A stretch of 64,000 nt of DNA from positions 1-64,000 of the forward strand of contig NZ_KZ626870.1 in the NCBI RefSeq assembly GCF_002911015.1, in the 5' to 3' direction. Below the pieces are notes generated by a model. That model saw nothing but the letters and a program-made list of their open reading frames with translations. It searched no databases and was not told where the DNA came from. Of the stretch, positions 1 through 7,751 are shown in pieces. This DNA is from Streptomyces populi (GTDB lineage: Bacteria; Actinomycetota; Actinomycetes; Streptomycetales; Streptomycetaceae). A program made the position numbers and the translations under genes. Position 1 is the stretch's first letter; each line of letters opens with the position of its first letter.

Positions 1-1152
1 CCCGGGCACGTCCAGCAGCGTGATGATCGGAATATTGAAAGCGTCACACATCTGGACAAAGCGTGCAGCTTTTTCGGAGGCCTCGATGTCGAGGACGCCG
101 GCCAGGCTCTGCGGCTGGTTGGCGACGATGCCGACGACCTGGCCGTCGAGGCGGGCCAGCGCGCAGATGATGTTGCGGGCCCAGCGCTCGTGGACCTCGA
201 GGTAGTCGCCGTCGTCGACGAGCTCCTCGATGACCTTGGTCATGTCGTAGGGGCGGTTGCCGTCGGCCGGGACCAGGTCCAGAAGGATCTCGCTGCGGCG
301 GTCGGCCGGGTCCGAGGACTCGGCGCGCGGCGGGTTCTCGCGGTTGTTCTGCGGCAGCATCGACAGGAGGTAGCGCACCTCGGCGATGCAGGTCTCCTCG
401 TCGTCGTAGGCGAAGTGGCACACGCCCGAGGTCTCGGCGTGCACGTCGGCGCCGCCCAGGCCGTTCTGGGTGATCTCCTCGCCGGTGACCGCCTTGACCA
501 CGTCGGGGCCGGTGATGAACATCTGCGAGGTCTCGCGGACCATGAACACGAAGTCGGTCAGCGCCGGGGAGTAGGCGGCGCCGCCGGCGCAGGGGCCGAG
601 CATCACACTGATCTGCGGGATGACGCCGGAGGCCCTGGTGTTGCGCTGGAAGATGCCGCCGTAGCCGGCGAGCGCGCTCACGCCCTCCTGGATCCGGGCG
701 CCCGCGCCGTCGTTGAGGGAGACCAGCGGGGCACCGGCCGCGATGGCCATGTCCATGATCTTGTGGATCTTCGTGGCGTGGGCCTCGCCCAGCGCCCCGC
801 CGAAGATCCGGAAGTCGTGCGCGTAGACGAAGACCGTACGGCCCTCGACCGTGCCCCAGCCGGTGATCACACCGTCCGTGTACGGCTTCTTGGCCTCCAG
901 GCCGAACCCGGTCGCCCGGTGCCGGCGCAGCTGCTCGACCTCCTGGAACGAGCCCGCGTCGAGCAGCAGCTCGATGCGCTCCCGGGCGGTCAGCTTGCCC
1001 TTGGCGTGCTGCGCCTCGGTCGCCTTCTCGCTGGGACCCCGCAGCGCTTCCGCACGGATGGCGTGCAGTTCCGCCACGCGGCCACGCGCGTCGGTCGGTT
1101 CGCCCGTGGGGATCACGGAGTTCGCGGTGTCGGCCTCGTCCAAAACGGTCAT
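1..1152 (-). CDS. accB: Acyl-CoA carboxylase beta (carboxyltransferase) subunit, 3' end outside window
   Basis: The first 384 codons of a biotin-dependent carboxyltransferase, which moves CO2 from carboxybiotin to acetyl- or propionyl-CoA to give malonyl- or methylmalonyl-CoA. The product starts MTVLDEAD and contains the crotonase-fold signatures YAHDFRIFGGALGEAH, LNDGAGARIQEG and MLGPCAGGAAYSPAL, followed by the start of the second carboxyltransferase half (MCDAFNIPIITLLDVPG). The family is usually about 530 residues, so about 150 residues lie beyond the left edge. ATG at 1152 has no clear Shine-Dalgarno; a TATGGT hexamer 7 nt upstream could be a -10 element of a leaderless transcript (inference). 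The alternative name is pccB; accB is preferred from N-terminal resemblance to the S. coelicolor protein as remembered. Confidence 0.93.
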   Translation of the reverse strand, partial: MTVLDEADTANSVIPTGEPTDARGRVAELHAIRAEALRGPSEKATEAQHAKGKLTARERIELLLDAGSFQEVEQLRRHRATGFGLEAKKPYTDGVITGWGTVEGRTVFVYAHDFRIFGGALGEAHATKIHKIMDMAIAAGAPLVSLNDGAGARIQEGVSALAGYGGIFQRNTRASGVIPQISVMLGPCAGGAAYSPALTDFVFMVRETSQMFITGPDVVKAVTGEEITQNGLGGADVHAETSGVCHFAYDDEETCIAEVRYLLSMLPQNNRENPPRAESSDPADRRSEILLDLVPADGNRPYDMTKVIEELVDDGDYLEVHERWARNIICALARLDGQVVGIVANQPQSLAGVLDIEASEKAARFVQMCDAFNIPIITLLDVPG

Positions 1153-1662
1153 GTAGTGACCATACGAAGCCCGCCGAGGAAACAGGCCCGTCGACTCTGC
1201 ACAGTCTCCGGACCGTTTTCCTGGTGCCCCTGAACAGAACCACCATCACATGCAGGCGATCCGACTGTCCGGAGGGGTTCGGGCTTGTGGGGGTCTCACA
1301 AACCGTTCCACCGAGTGCCGCCTCATATTCATGAGTGGCACATGCCATCACCGGAGTGACGCGGCCCCCCGTTCGGCGGCCCGCGCACCCCGGAGGAGCC
1401 ACCCCGGCGGCCGCACGGACATAGCGCCGCATCCGCTGCCGGGCCGACTGTACGCGGACACGCGGGAGCGGCCTCCGGGCTCCGGACACACCGCCGAGGC
1501 GGAGGTGCGCGACCCACCGTCACGCACCGAGCACACTCCGGACACTGTTGAAACTTGAACGGAATAGGTCTACGGTTGCCCGTGTTGACCTCGTTGAACA
1601 TTCAACAGAATGACGCCGTGGCTCTCCCCTGAACCTCGGCCCGTCCCCCCAAGGAGCATCTG
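1153..1662. other. Divergent intergenic region accB / yceI
   Basis: About 510 bp without a convincing gene. It separates two divergently read genes and must hold both promoters. The right end, nearest yceI, is less GC-rich and contains several GTTGAA/TTGAAC half-sites, described separately. The rest is GC-rich with no clear structure; short open frames on both strands lack coding character. Confidence 0.6.
1547..1606. promoter_or_regulatory. GTTGAA half-site cluster and inverted repeat upstream of yceI
   Basis: GTTGAA-CA-TTCAAC at 1593-1606 is an inverted repeat with perfect 6-bp arms. A direct pair, GTTGAA and TTGAAC, occurs at 1547-1560. The cluster ends about 56 bp before the yceI start, where a repressor would overlap the promoter. 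Size and symmetry suit a MarR- or TetR-type regulator (inference); no regulator gene is adjacent inside the window. Confidence 0.45.
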
Positions 1663-2286
1663 ATGGGCATCTTCGGCCGCAAGACCACCGACACCGCCGA
1701 GAACACCTCCGCCGTCGCCACGGCCACCGCCGTCAACCCGGACCTGGCCGCCCTGACCGGCGACTACACCATCGACCCGGCCCACTCGACGATCGGCTTC
1801 GTCGCCCGGCACGCGATGGTGACCAACGTCAAGGGCTCGTTCAAGGACTTCGAGGGCACGCTGCACCTGGACGGCACCGACCCGGCCCGGTCGACGGCGT
1901 CCCTGGACATCAAGATGGACAGCATCGACACCGGGTCCGCCGACCGTGACGGCCACCTCAAGAGCGCCGACTTCTTCAAGACCGACGAGTTCCCGGCGAT
2001 GACCTTCCGCTCCGTCAAGGCGGAGGCGCTCGGCGGTGACGACTACCGGATCACCGGCGACCTGGAGATCCTCGGCACCACCAAGCAGATCAGCATCGAC
2101 CTGGAGTTCAACGGCGCGGCCAAGGACCCGTTCGGCAACGAGCGCGTGGGCTTCGAGGGCAAGGCCGAGATCCTGCGCTCCGAGTGGGGCCTCACCTGGA
2201 ACGCGGCCCTGGAGACCGGCGGCGTGCTCGTCTCCGACAAGATCAAGCTGAACTTCGACATCTCGGCGATCCGGAACGCCGGCTGA
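1663..2286 (+). CDS. YceI family lipid-binding protein
   Basis: A 207-residue YceI/polyisoprenoid-binding-like protein. An extended N-terminus (about 30 residues, MGIFGRKTTDTAEN) precedes the domain core: GDYTIDPAHSTIGFVARHAMV, then a GTLHLDG strand, DIKMDSIDTG, RDGHLKSADFFKT and the C-terminal LVSDKIKLNFDISAIR. YceI proteins are lipocalin-like beta-barrels that bind long-chain amphiphiles. No signal peptide is visible, so this copy is probably cytoplasmic. ATG follows AAGGAG at good spacing. It is monocistronic, divergent from accB and closed by the hairpin at 2327-2360. The operator-like repeats upstream suggest repression, possibly under oxidative or solvent stress as for related YceI genes (inference). 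Confidence 0.9.
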   Translation: MGIFGRKTTDTAENTSAVATATAVNPDLAALTGDYTIDPAHSTIGFVARHAMVTNVKGSFKDFEGTLHLDGTDPARSTASLDIKMDSIDTGSADRDGHLKSADFFKTDEFPAMTFRSVKAEALGGDDYRITGDLEILGTTKQISIDLEFNGAAKDPFGNERVGFEGKAEILRSEWGLTWNAALETGGVLVSDKIKLNFDISAIRNAG

Positions 2287-2326
2287 GATCCGGGCCGCAG
2301 GCCCCGCGTCGCCGCACGCTTCCCCC

Positions 2327-2360
2327 GGCGCCGAGCCCCCGCACAGGGGCGCTCGGCGCC
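2327..2360. terminator. Convergent hairpin terminator
   Basis: GGCGCCGAGC-CCCC, loop GCACA, GGGG-C-GCTCGGCGCC. This is a 14-bp stem with one bulged C, between the convergent yceI and Gly-rich membrane protein genes. There is no U-tract, as is usual in Streptomyces. Confidence 0.7.
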
Positions 2361-2435
2361 GCCGTGCGCGCGGAGCGCGGCCGCCCCGTGCGCGCCGGGG
2401 CCGCCCGTACGCCGCCCCCGCGGAAGCCGTCCCCC

Positions 2436-3791
2436 TCAGAAGCCGCCGCCGAAGTCCCCGCCGCCACCGCCGAAGTCCCCTCCCCCGCCGTCACCGAAGC
2501 CGCCCCCGAAGTCCCCGGGGTCGAAGTCGGCACCGGAGACGTCGCCTCCGTCGGGGCCGCCGCCGGAGTAGCCGTAACCGGTTCCGTAGGCGGCTCCGTA
2601 CCCGGGACTCGCCATCATGCCGCCGAGCACGGTCCCGACGAGCAGGCCCGGCAGCACGCCGCCGCCGAAGTAGCCGCCCGCCCAGGGGCCGTACGCCGGG
2701 CCCGCGTCCCAGTACGGGCGGCGGCCGTGTTCCGTCTCGACCTCCCGGACCGCCGGTTCCTCGCCGCCGACGAGACGCATCCAGTCCGCCTTGCAGACCG
2801 GGACCTCGCGGGGCGCGCCCCCGGCGGGCGTCCAGGCCGTGTCGGCGACGGACGGACCGTGCCGGGGGTCGAAGAAACAGGGCGCGCGGCGCTCGGGGAC
2901 CGGACGGCCCTCGCGGCGCGCCGCGAGCACGGCGAGGGAGAAGCGGCCCCCCTCCAGGGACTGGGTGACGGCGCGCACGTCCTCGGGGCGCCGGGCCCCG
3001 GCCATGAAGGACTTCGCCTGTTCGTAGGCGTCCAGCGCGCGTTCGTAGTCCGCGCGCATCGCGTCGTCGGCGCCGGCCTCCGCGGGATGGAAGTCGAGCC
3101 GGTCCAGTTCCTCGCCGAAGGCGGTGATGTCCTCGTCCACGACCACGCGGAGCCGCTCCAGCGCGGCCCGCCGCTCCTCCTCCTCGCGGCGCCGGTTGCG
3201 GCGCACGACCGCGTACGCGCCCGCGCCGCCGACGACGGCCACCGCGCCGACCGCGATCAGCGCTCCCGTCGGAACACCTCCACTGTCCATGCCACCGCCC
3301 CAGCTCGCGGGGGCCGAACCGTGGACACCGGCGAGCGCGCGGTCGGTGAACTCGTTCAGCTGGGTGTTCGCGTCCGAGACGCCTTGGACGCTGGTGACGA
3401 GGTTCTGCACGGCCGAGCGGGACATCACCACGGAGTCGGCGCGGGCGTCGAAGCGGTCGCCGAGCCTGATCGCGTAGAGGCCGGTGATACCGGTGGCGGT
3501 GCGCAGGTTCCGGAAGAGGTCCTGGGTGGGGTAGTTCGCGGGGAGCACCGTGACGAAGACCGGCTTGTCCGCCTTCTTGATCTTGGCGGCGAGGGCGTCG
3601 GCCTCCGCCGCGGAGAGCTGGCCGGAGGCGGCCGGGTCCACGTAGACGGGCCCCTCGCGCAGGGCCGCCGCCACGGTGGAGACGTCGTCGGCGGCGTGGG
3701 CCCGGGGCGCCGGGAGCCACACCATCGCCAGGGCCGCGAGCATCAGTGCGACCAACAGGCCTGGACGTCCTCGGGTGCGTGCGGCCCTCAT
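2436..3791 (-). CDS. Secreted/membrane protein with TPM-like domain and Gly-rich tail
   Basis: 451 residues from ATG 3791, chosen because the next segment is a normal signal peptide (RPGLLVALMLAALAMVW...AHA). After it comes an alpha/beta region of about 110 residues resembling TPM domains (VFVTVLPANYPTQDLF), then a single membrane helix (GALIAVGAVAVVGGAGAYAVV), a basic, coiled-coil-like cytosolic stretch (RRNRRREEEERRAALERL), and a region with two isolated cysteines (APCFFDPRHGP and VPVCKADW). A last hydrophobic Gly-rich segment leads into a tail of repeated GGDFGGG units. Gly-rich tails of this kind also occur in TPM/YgcG-type proteins. The function is unknown; the topology suggests an extracytoplasmic sensor or assembly protein. 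It is transcribed away from the 84-residue gene. Confidence 0.8.
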   Translation of the reverse strand: MRAARTRGRPGLLVALMLAALAMVWLPAPRAHAADDVSTVAAALREGPVYVDPAASGQLSAAEADALAAKIKKADKPVFVTVLPANYPTQDLFRNLRTATGITGLYAIRLGDRFDARADSVVMSRSAVQNLVTSVQGVSDANTQLNEFTDRALAGVHGSAPASWGGGMDSGGVPTGALIAVGAVAVVGGAGAYAVVRRNRRREEEERRAALERLRVVVDEDITAFGEELDRLDFHPAEAGADDAMRADYERALDAYEQAKSFMAGARRPEDVRAVTQSLEGGRFSLAVLAARREGRPVPERRAPCFFDPRHGPSVADTAWTPAGGAPREVPVCKADWMRLVGGEEPAVREVETEHGRRPYWDAGPAYGPWAGGYFGGGVLPGLLVGTVLGGMMASPGYGAAYGTGYGYSGGGPDGGDVSGADFDPGDFGGGFGDGGGGDFGGGGGDFGGGF

Positions 3792-3998
3792 GCTTTTGAA
3801 GCTACCCGAACCGGAGCGAAACGGGACATCGGGAGAGTGGCGCCCCCGCGACCGGGACCCGGCCCGGCGCCTCGGCACCCGCCCCGTCCGTCGCGCCGCG
3901 CGGGACCGGGCCGGCGTCATGGAACGATTCGGTTCCACCTTCCGGAAGTGCGGCCTCCGTCACGGCCAAGGATGGCATGAACCTGATGAAGCGGCCGG

Positions 3999-4253
3999 AT
4001 GGTCGGACTCTTCCTTCGCGTTCTCCCGTTCTGGGTGCGCGAACCGCTGCTCATCGTCGTCGGCTTCCCCTTCAGCGGCCTCCTCTTCCACGCCGCGGCC
4101 CGGGACCGATCGGCCTTCGGCGCGTTCCTCGGCGTCGTGGTGCTCGCGGTCACCGCGTTCCGCGTGCACACCGTGATCAAGGCGCTGCGGGCCCGCAGGC
4201 TCGCGAGGGAACTCGAGAGCGCCGCGCCGGCGGCCGCACCGCAGACGCCGTAG
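3999..4253 (+). CDS. Small two-helix membrane protein, hypothetical
   Basis: 84 residues: two hydrophobic helices (LLIVVGFPFSGLLFH and AFLGVVVLAVTAFRVHTVI) followed by a basic/acidic tail ending in AAPAAAPQTP. Codon use is typical for the chromosome. No strong ribosome site is visible (only a GAAGCGG stretch), which lowers confidence. No function can be assigned. It ends just before a 19-bp tandem repeat and a very long hairpin that separate it from the convergent glycosidase gene. Confidence 0.6.
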   Translation: MVGLFLRVLPFWVREPLLIVVGFPFSGLLFHAAARDRSAFGAFLGVVVLAVTAFRVHTVIKALRARRLARELESAAPAAAPQTP

Positions 4254-4319
4254 GCGCCGGAGGCGGACGGAGGCGCCGGAGGCGGACGGAGGCGCCGGAG
4301 GCGGACGGAGGCGGACGGA
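4253..4319. repeat. 19-bp tandem repeat, 3.5 copies
   Basis: Three exact copies of GGCGCCGGAGGCGGACGGA (4253-4271, 4272-4290, 4291-4309) plus a 10-bp partial copy (4310-4319). The array starts at the last base of the stop codon of the upstream gene and its end forms part of the hairpin that follows. Confidence 0.9.
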
Positions 4320-4364
4320 GGGCCGGCCGGGGCTGATGCTCAGCCCCGGCCGGCCCTCCGTCCG
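4312..4364. terminator. 25-bp-stem bidirectional hairpin
   Basis: Arms 4312-4336 and 4340-4364 are exact reverse complements over 25 bp, with a 3-nt loop (TGC). It lies between two convergent genes (84-residue protein and GH3 enzyme), so it most likely ends both transcripts. It is unusually long for an intrinsic terminator. Confidence 0.85.
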
Positions 4365-4392
4365 TTCCCCCGGTCCGCGCGCTACGGCTTCC

Positions 4393-7300
4393 TCACCCCG
4401 CGCGGTACGCCTTCGTCAGCTCGGCCACCGCCTTCGCGTAGTGGCCGGTCAGCAGCAGGTGGTCCGCGTCCGCGAAGTGTCCCGCGTTCGCCGCGGTGAC
4501 CGACGAACCGATCTTCTGCTGGACGAGCAGCCGGGCCTTCGTCACGACCCTGCGGGCGACCTGGTCCGCGCCGGACCGTTCCGCCGCCGCGGCCACCAGG
4601 GCGAGCTCGTGCAGCGTGGCGGCACCGCCCCTCGGCGACTTCGTCAGCGTCGTGAGACCCCATCCGTACGGGAACTGCGGGTCGTAGGAGGCGTCACCGA
4701 CGTTGATCGGCAGCTGGGACTGGGACTTCGGCCAGGTGACCGGGAGCTGCCCGGTGAAGGCGCGCCTCCCGTAGAGGACGTCCGCGACGCCGTCGCCCTC
4801 GGTGCCCGGCAGCCAGGAGGCGACGAGGGCGTCGATGTCACCGAGCCGGTCGCCGACGATCTGCGGGCGGCCCGAGACGATCAGCACCGCGCACTTCATG
4901 GCCGCGCACACCTTGTCGACGGCCGCCCTGTCGGCCGCGGTCAGCTCCAGGTCGTTGCCGTTGCCGACGTCGCCGACCCCCTCCGCGTACGGGGTCTCGC
5001 CGACGACGACCACACCGACGTCGTATCCGGAGGTCGGTGCCGAGGCGTCCTTGGAGTAGGTGACGTCACCGCCGGCGTTCCGCATGCCCTGGAGGATCGT
5101 CGTGCCCTTGGTGATCGGGCCGGACGAGCCCTGCCAGGTGAGGGTCCAGCCGCCGGTCTGGTTGCCGAGGTCGTCGGCGTTCGAACCGGCGACGTACACC
5201 TTCTGGGACTTCTTCAGGGGCAGTACGCCCCCGGCGTTCTTCAGCAGGACCTGGGACTCGGCCGCGGCCTGCCGCGCCACGGCCCGGTGCGCGGCCGAGC
5301 CGATCCGCGACGCGCCGCTCGTGTCCGCGTAGGGCTTCTCGAAGAGGCCCAGCTCGAACTTCTGGGTGAGGATGCGGGAGACGGCGTCGTCGATCCGCTT
5401 CCGGGTGACGCGGCCCTCCTCCACCTCGTCGGTGAGCGTCGTGCGGAAGTCCTTGTACGAGTACGGCACCATCATCATGTCCACGCCCGCGTTGACCGAG
5501 GTGCGGACGTGCGAGGCGTAGTCGCCGGGGAGCTGGTCGATGGCGTTCCAGTCGCTGATGACGAAGCCGTCGAAGCCCATCCGGCCCTTGAGCACACCGT
5601 TGATCATGTCGGCGCGGGCGTGCATCTTCACCGGGCCGAGGCCGTCGCCGACGATGTCGAGCGAGGAGTAGGACGGCATGACCGTACCGACGCCCCGGTC
5701 GATCGCGGTCTTGAAGGGGGCCAGGTGGACGGCCTCCAGCTCCTGTCGGGTGACCTTGGTGACGCCCTGGTCCACCGTGTACGAGCCCGTCGTGGACGTG
5801 CCGTACCCGGTGCCGCCGTCGCCGACGAAGTGCTTGGCGGTGGCGAGGACCTTGTCACCGCGCTTCAGGTCCTTGCCGTCGCGGGCGCCCTGGAGCCCCT
5901 GGACCACCGTCTCCATGGACTCGACGAGCGCCGGGTCCTCGCCGAAGGACTCGTAGGAGCGGCCCCAGCGTTCGTCGCGCGACACGCACAGGCAGGGGGC
6001 GAAGTCCCAGGGGATGCCGGTGGCGCGGACCTCGGCCGCGGTCACCGCTCCCGTCCGCTCCGCGAGCGCGGGATCACGGGTGGCGCCGATGCCGATGTTG
6101 TGGGGCATGACCGTCGCGCCGGCGAGGTTGTTGTGGCCGTGCACCGCGTCCACGCCGTAGATCAGCGGGATCTGGAACCGTGTCGCCTGCGCTCGCAGCT
6201 GGTAGCCGTCGATCATCTTCGCCCAGGCTTCGGGGGTGTTGGGGGTCGGCGTGGAGCCGCCGCCGGAGAGCAGCGAGCCGAGGTCGTAGGAGGCGATGTC
6301 GCCGCCCGTGCCGATCGCGCCGCGCTCGGCCTGGGTCATCTGCCCGGTCTTCTCCTCCAGGGACATCCGGGAGAGGAGATCGGCGACCCGCTTCCGCACG
6401 GGCAGTTTCGGGTCCAGGTACGGCAGTCCGTGGGCGTCCACGACGACCTGCGGGGTCTCGGCGGGAGCCTTGGCGCCGGTCACCGTGAGCTTGAGCGAGA
6501 TGGTCTCGGCCGCCTCGGCGGACTTGTCGCGCAGGGTCGGGACCTTGACGGTGCGACTGGCTCCGGACACGGTGCCCGCCGGGAAGGTGATCTCGCCGCG
6601 GACCGGGGTGTAGTCCCGGCCCGGCGTGGCGGTGCCGCCCGCGCTCTCGTACGCGACGGTCACGGGCTCGTCGATCGGGGCGGAGCCGGTGGTGGCGACG
6701 GAGACCTTCACGGCGGCCGTGGCACCCTCCCGTACCGGGTGGACCGCGGCGTCGGTGGTGACGGAGGCCCGCAGGGACTGGTCGGCCTTGCCGTACAGCT
6801 CGACGTCGTCCAGGGCGAACTGTCCCGGGGCGCCGACCGGGAGCGTGAGGGCGTAGCCCCACATCTGGGTCAGGCCGAGGACGTGGTCGATCCCGCCGAC
6901 GGGCTGGTAGTCCGTGCGGTAGACGAAGTCGGCGAAGGGGATCTCGATCTGTTTCCAGCCGGTGAAGTCGTCGGTGAAGGAGGTGGTCCACAGTTCGGAC
7001 GCCTCGCCGTTCGCTCCGCCGTCCTTGATCTCGAAGGCGAGCTTCTTGCCGGTGTTCCGGCCGTCCCACCAGAAGCGGATGCCCTTGTGCGCGGACCAGT
7101 CGTGGGCCGGCTCACCGGCCGCGAAGTCGTGGGTGAAGCCGCCGTAGCCGCTGATGTCGTAGTCGCCGGTGAGGACCTTGGCGCCCTCGGGCGCGTCGGA
7201 CCGCGCGGTCAGGGCGAGCTTCGGCGGATCGTCGCTGTCGCCGCCCCAGGTGAAGATGCCCTCGGCGGGCTGGGTCGCGAAGGGCACCTCGCCCTCGAAG

Positions 7301-7434
7301 CGGTCGACCGGGACGGGCGCGGGTTCATCGGCCGCCGCCGTTCCCGCCGAGGCGAGCGGAAGCAGTCCGGCGATCAGCGCGGCACCGGCCAGCAGAGCGG
7401 TTCTTCGTACGGAATTCCGATCGAGCCCGGTCAA
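4393..7434 (-). CDS. Secreted GH3 beta-glucosidase with N-terminal accessory domains
   Basis: 1013 residues. A signal peptide (VRRTALLAGAALIAGLL...AAA) is followed by a CIA30/CBM11-like beta-sandwich (about 40-215), a Calx-beta-like domain (about 220-325), the GH3 N-terminal barrel (about 340-655) and the GH3 C-terminal domain. The last ~100 residues are a helical extension. The barrel shows KHFVGDGGT and the nucleophile motif GFVISDW (Asp628), so it should be active on terminal beta-glucosides, releasing glucose outside the cell. The start is TTG with GAGGGG upstream; no in-frame ATG lies nearby. It is divergent from the GH30 gene across 317 bp, suggesting joint control and breakdown of one beta-glucan (inference). 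Confidence 0.92.
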   Translation of the reverse strand: MTGLDRNSVRRTALLAGAALIAGLLPLASAGTAAADEPAPVPVDRFEGEVPFATQPAEGIFTWGGDSDDPPKLALTARSDAPEGAKVLTGDYDISGYGGFTHDFAAGEPAHDWSAHKGIRFWWDGRNTGKKLAFEIKDGGANGEASELWTTSFTDDFTGWKQIEIPFADFVYRTDYQPVGGIDHVLGLTQMWGYALTLPVGAPGQFALDDVELYGKADQSLRASVTTDAAVHPVREGATAAVKVSVATTGSAPIDEPVTVAYESAGGTATPGRDYTPVRGEITFPAGTVSGASRTVKVPTLRDKSAEAAETISLKLTVTGAKAPAETPQVVVDAHGLPYLDPKLPVRKRVADLLSRMSLEEKTGQMTQAERGAIGTGGDIASYDLGSLLSGGGSTPTPNTPEAWAKMIDGYQLRAQATRFQIPLIYGVDAVHGHNNLAGATVMPHNIGIGATRDPALAERTGAVTAAEVRATGIPWDFAPCLCVSRDERWGRSYESFGEDPALVESMETVVQGLQGARDGKDLKRGDKVLATAKHFVGDGGTGYGTSTTGSYTVDQGVTKVTRQELEAVHLAPFKTAIDRGVGTVMPSYSSLDIVGDGLGPVKMHARADMINGVLKGRMGFDGFVISDWNAIDQLPGDYASHVRTSVNAGVDMMMVPYSYKDFRTTLTDEVEEGRVTRKRIDDAVSRILTQKFELGLFEKPYADTSGASRIGSAAHRAVARQAAAESQVLLKNAGGVLPLKKSQKVYVAGSNADDLGNQTGGWTLTWQGSSGPITKGTTILQGMRNAGGDVTYSKDASAPTSGYDVGVVVVGETPYAEGVGDVGNGNDLELTAADRAAVDKVCAAMKCAVLIVSGRPQIVGDRLGDIDALVASWLPGTEGDGVADVLYGRRAFTGQLPVTWPKSQSQLPINVGDASYDPQFPYGWGLTTLTKSPRGGAATLHELALVAAAAERSGADQVARRVVTKARLLVQQKIGSSVTAANAGHFADADHLLLTGHYAKAVAELTKAYRAG

Positions 7435-7751
7435 TGGGGTTCCCCTCGACTCTCACGTGGTTCTGACGACGTGCTTCTTCTGACGACGTACGTCCGACGG
7501 GGTGCTGCTTCCGTTCGGGTTCTCTTCGTGCGCCTTCCGGTCTCACGACTTAGATCACGGCGTGAGTTAACTGGTGTCCCGGCAACCCGTCAAGACTTCA
7601 CGCCAGAACCGGTACAGACTCAAGTCACGGCCGGATCAGGGCAGTTGTTCCTTCAGAATCTGAACGCGCACCCCCTTGACGCGGGTCCGCAGCCGTCATT
7701 TACTCACGCCTCGCACGCCACCCACCCCCACCTCCAGAAGGGCGGCGCTCC
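7435..7751. other. Divergent control region GH3 / GH30
   Basis: 317 bp with promoters for both glycosidase genes. It contains an imperfect inverted repeat centred on TCACG-G-CGTGA (7555-7565; 9 of 12 positions match in the wider arms 7548-7571) and a promoter candidate for the + strand gene at 7676-7704. No CebR-type TGGGAGCGCTCCCA site was found, so control is by a different regulator. Confidence 0.55.
7676..7704 (+). promoter_or_regulatory. Candidate promoter of the GH30 gene
   Basis: TTGACG (7676-7681), a 17-bp spacer, then TTTACT (7699-7704). The spacing is ideal for the housekeeping sigma factor; it implies a leader of about 40 nt before the ATG at 7752. Confidence 0.45.

Noticed and set aside
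44..1489. 481-codon - strand frame overlapping accB in another phase
   Set aside because: Out-of-frame shadow rich in Arg/Gly; the accB frame carries the carboxyltransferase signatures.
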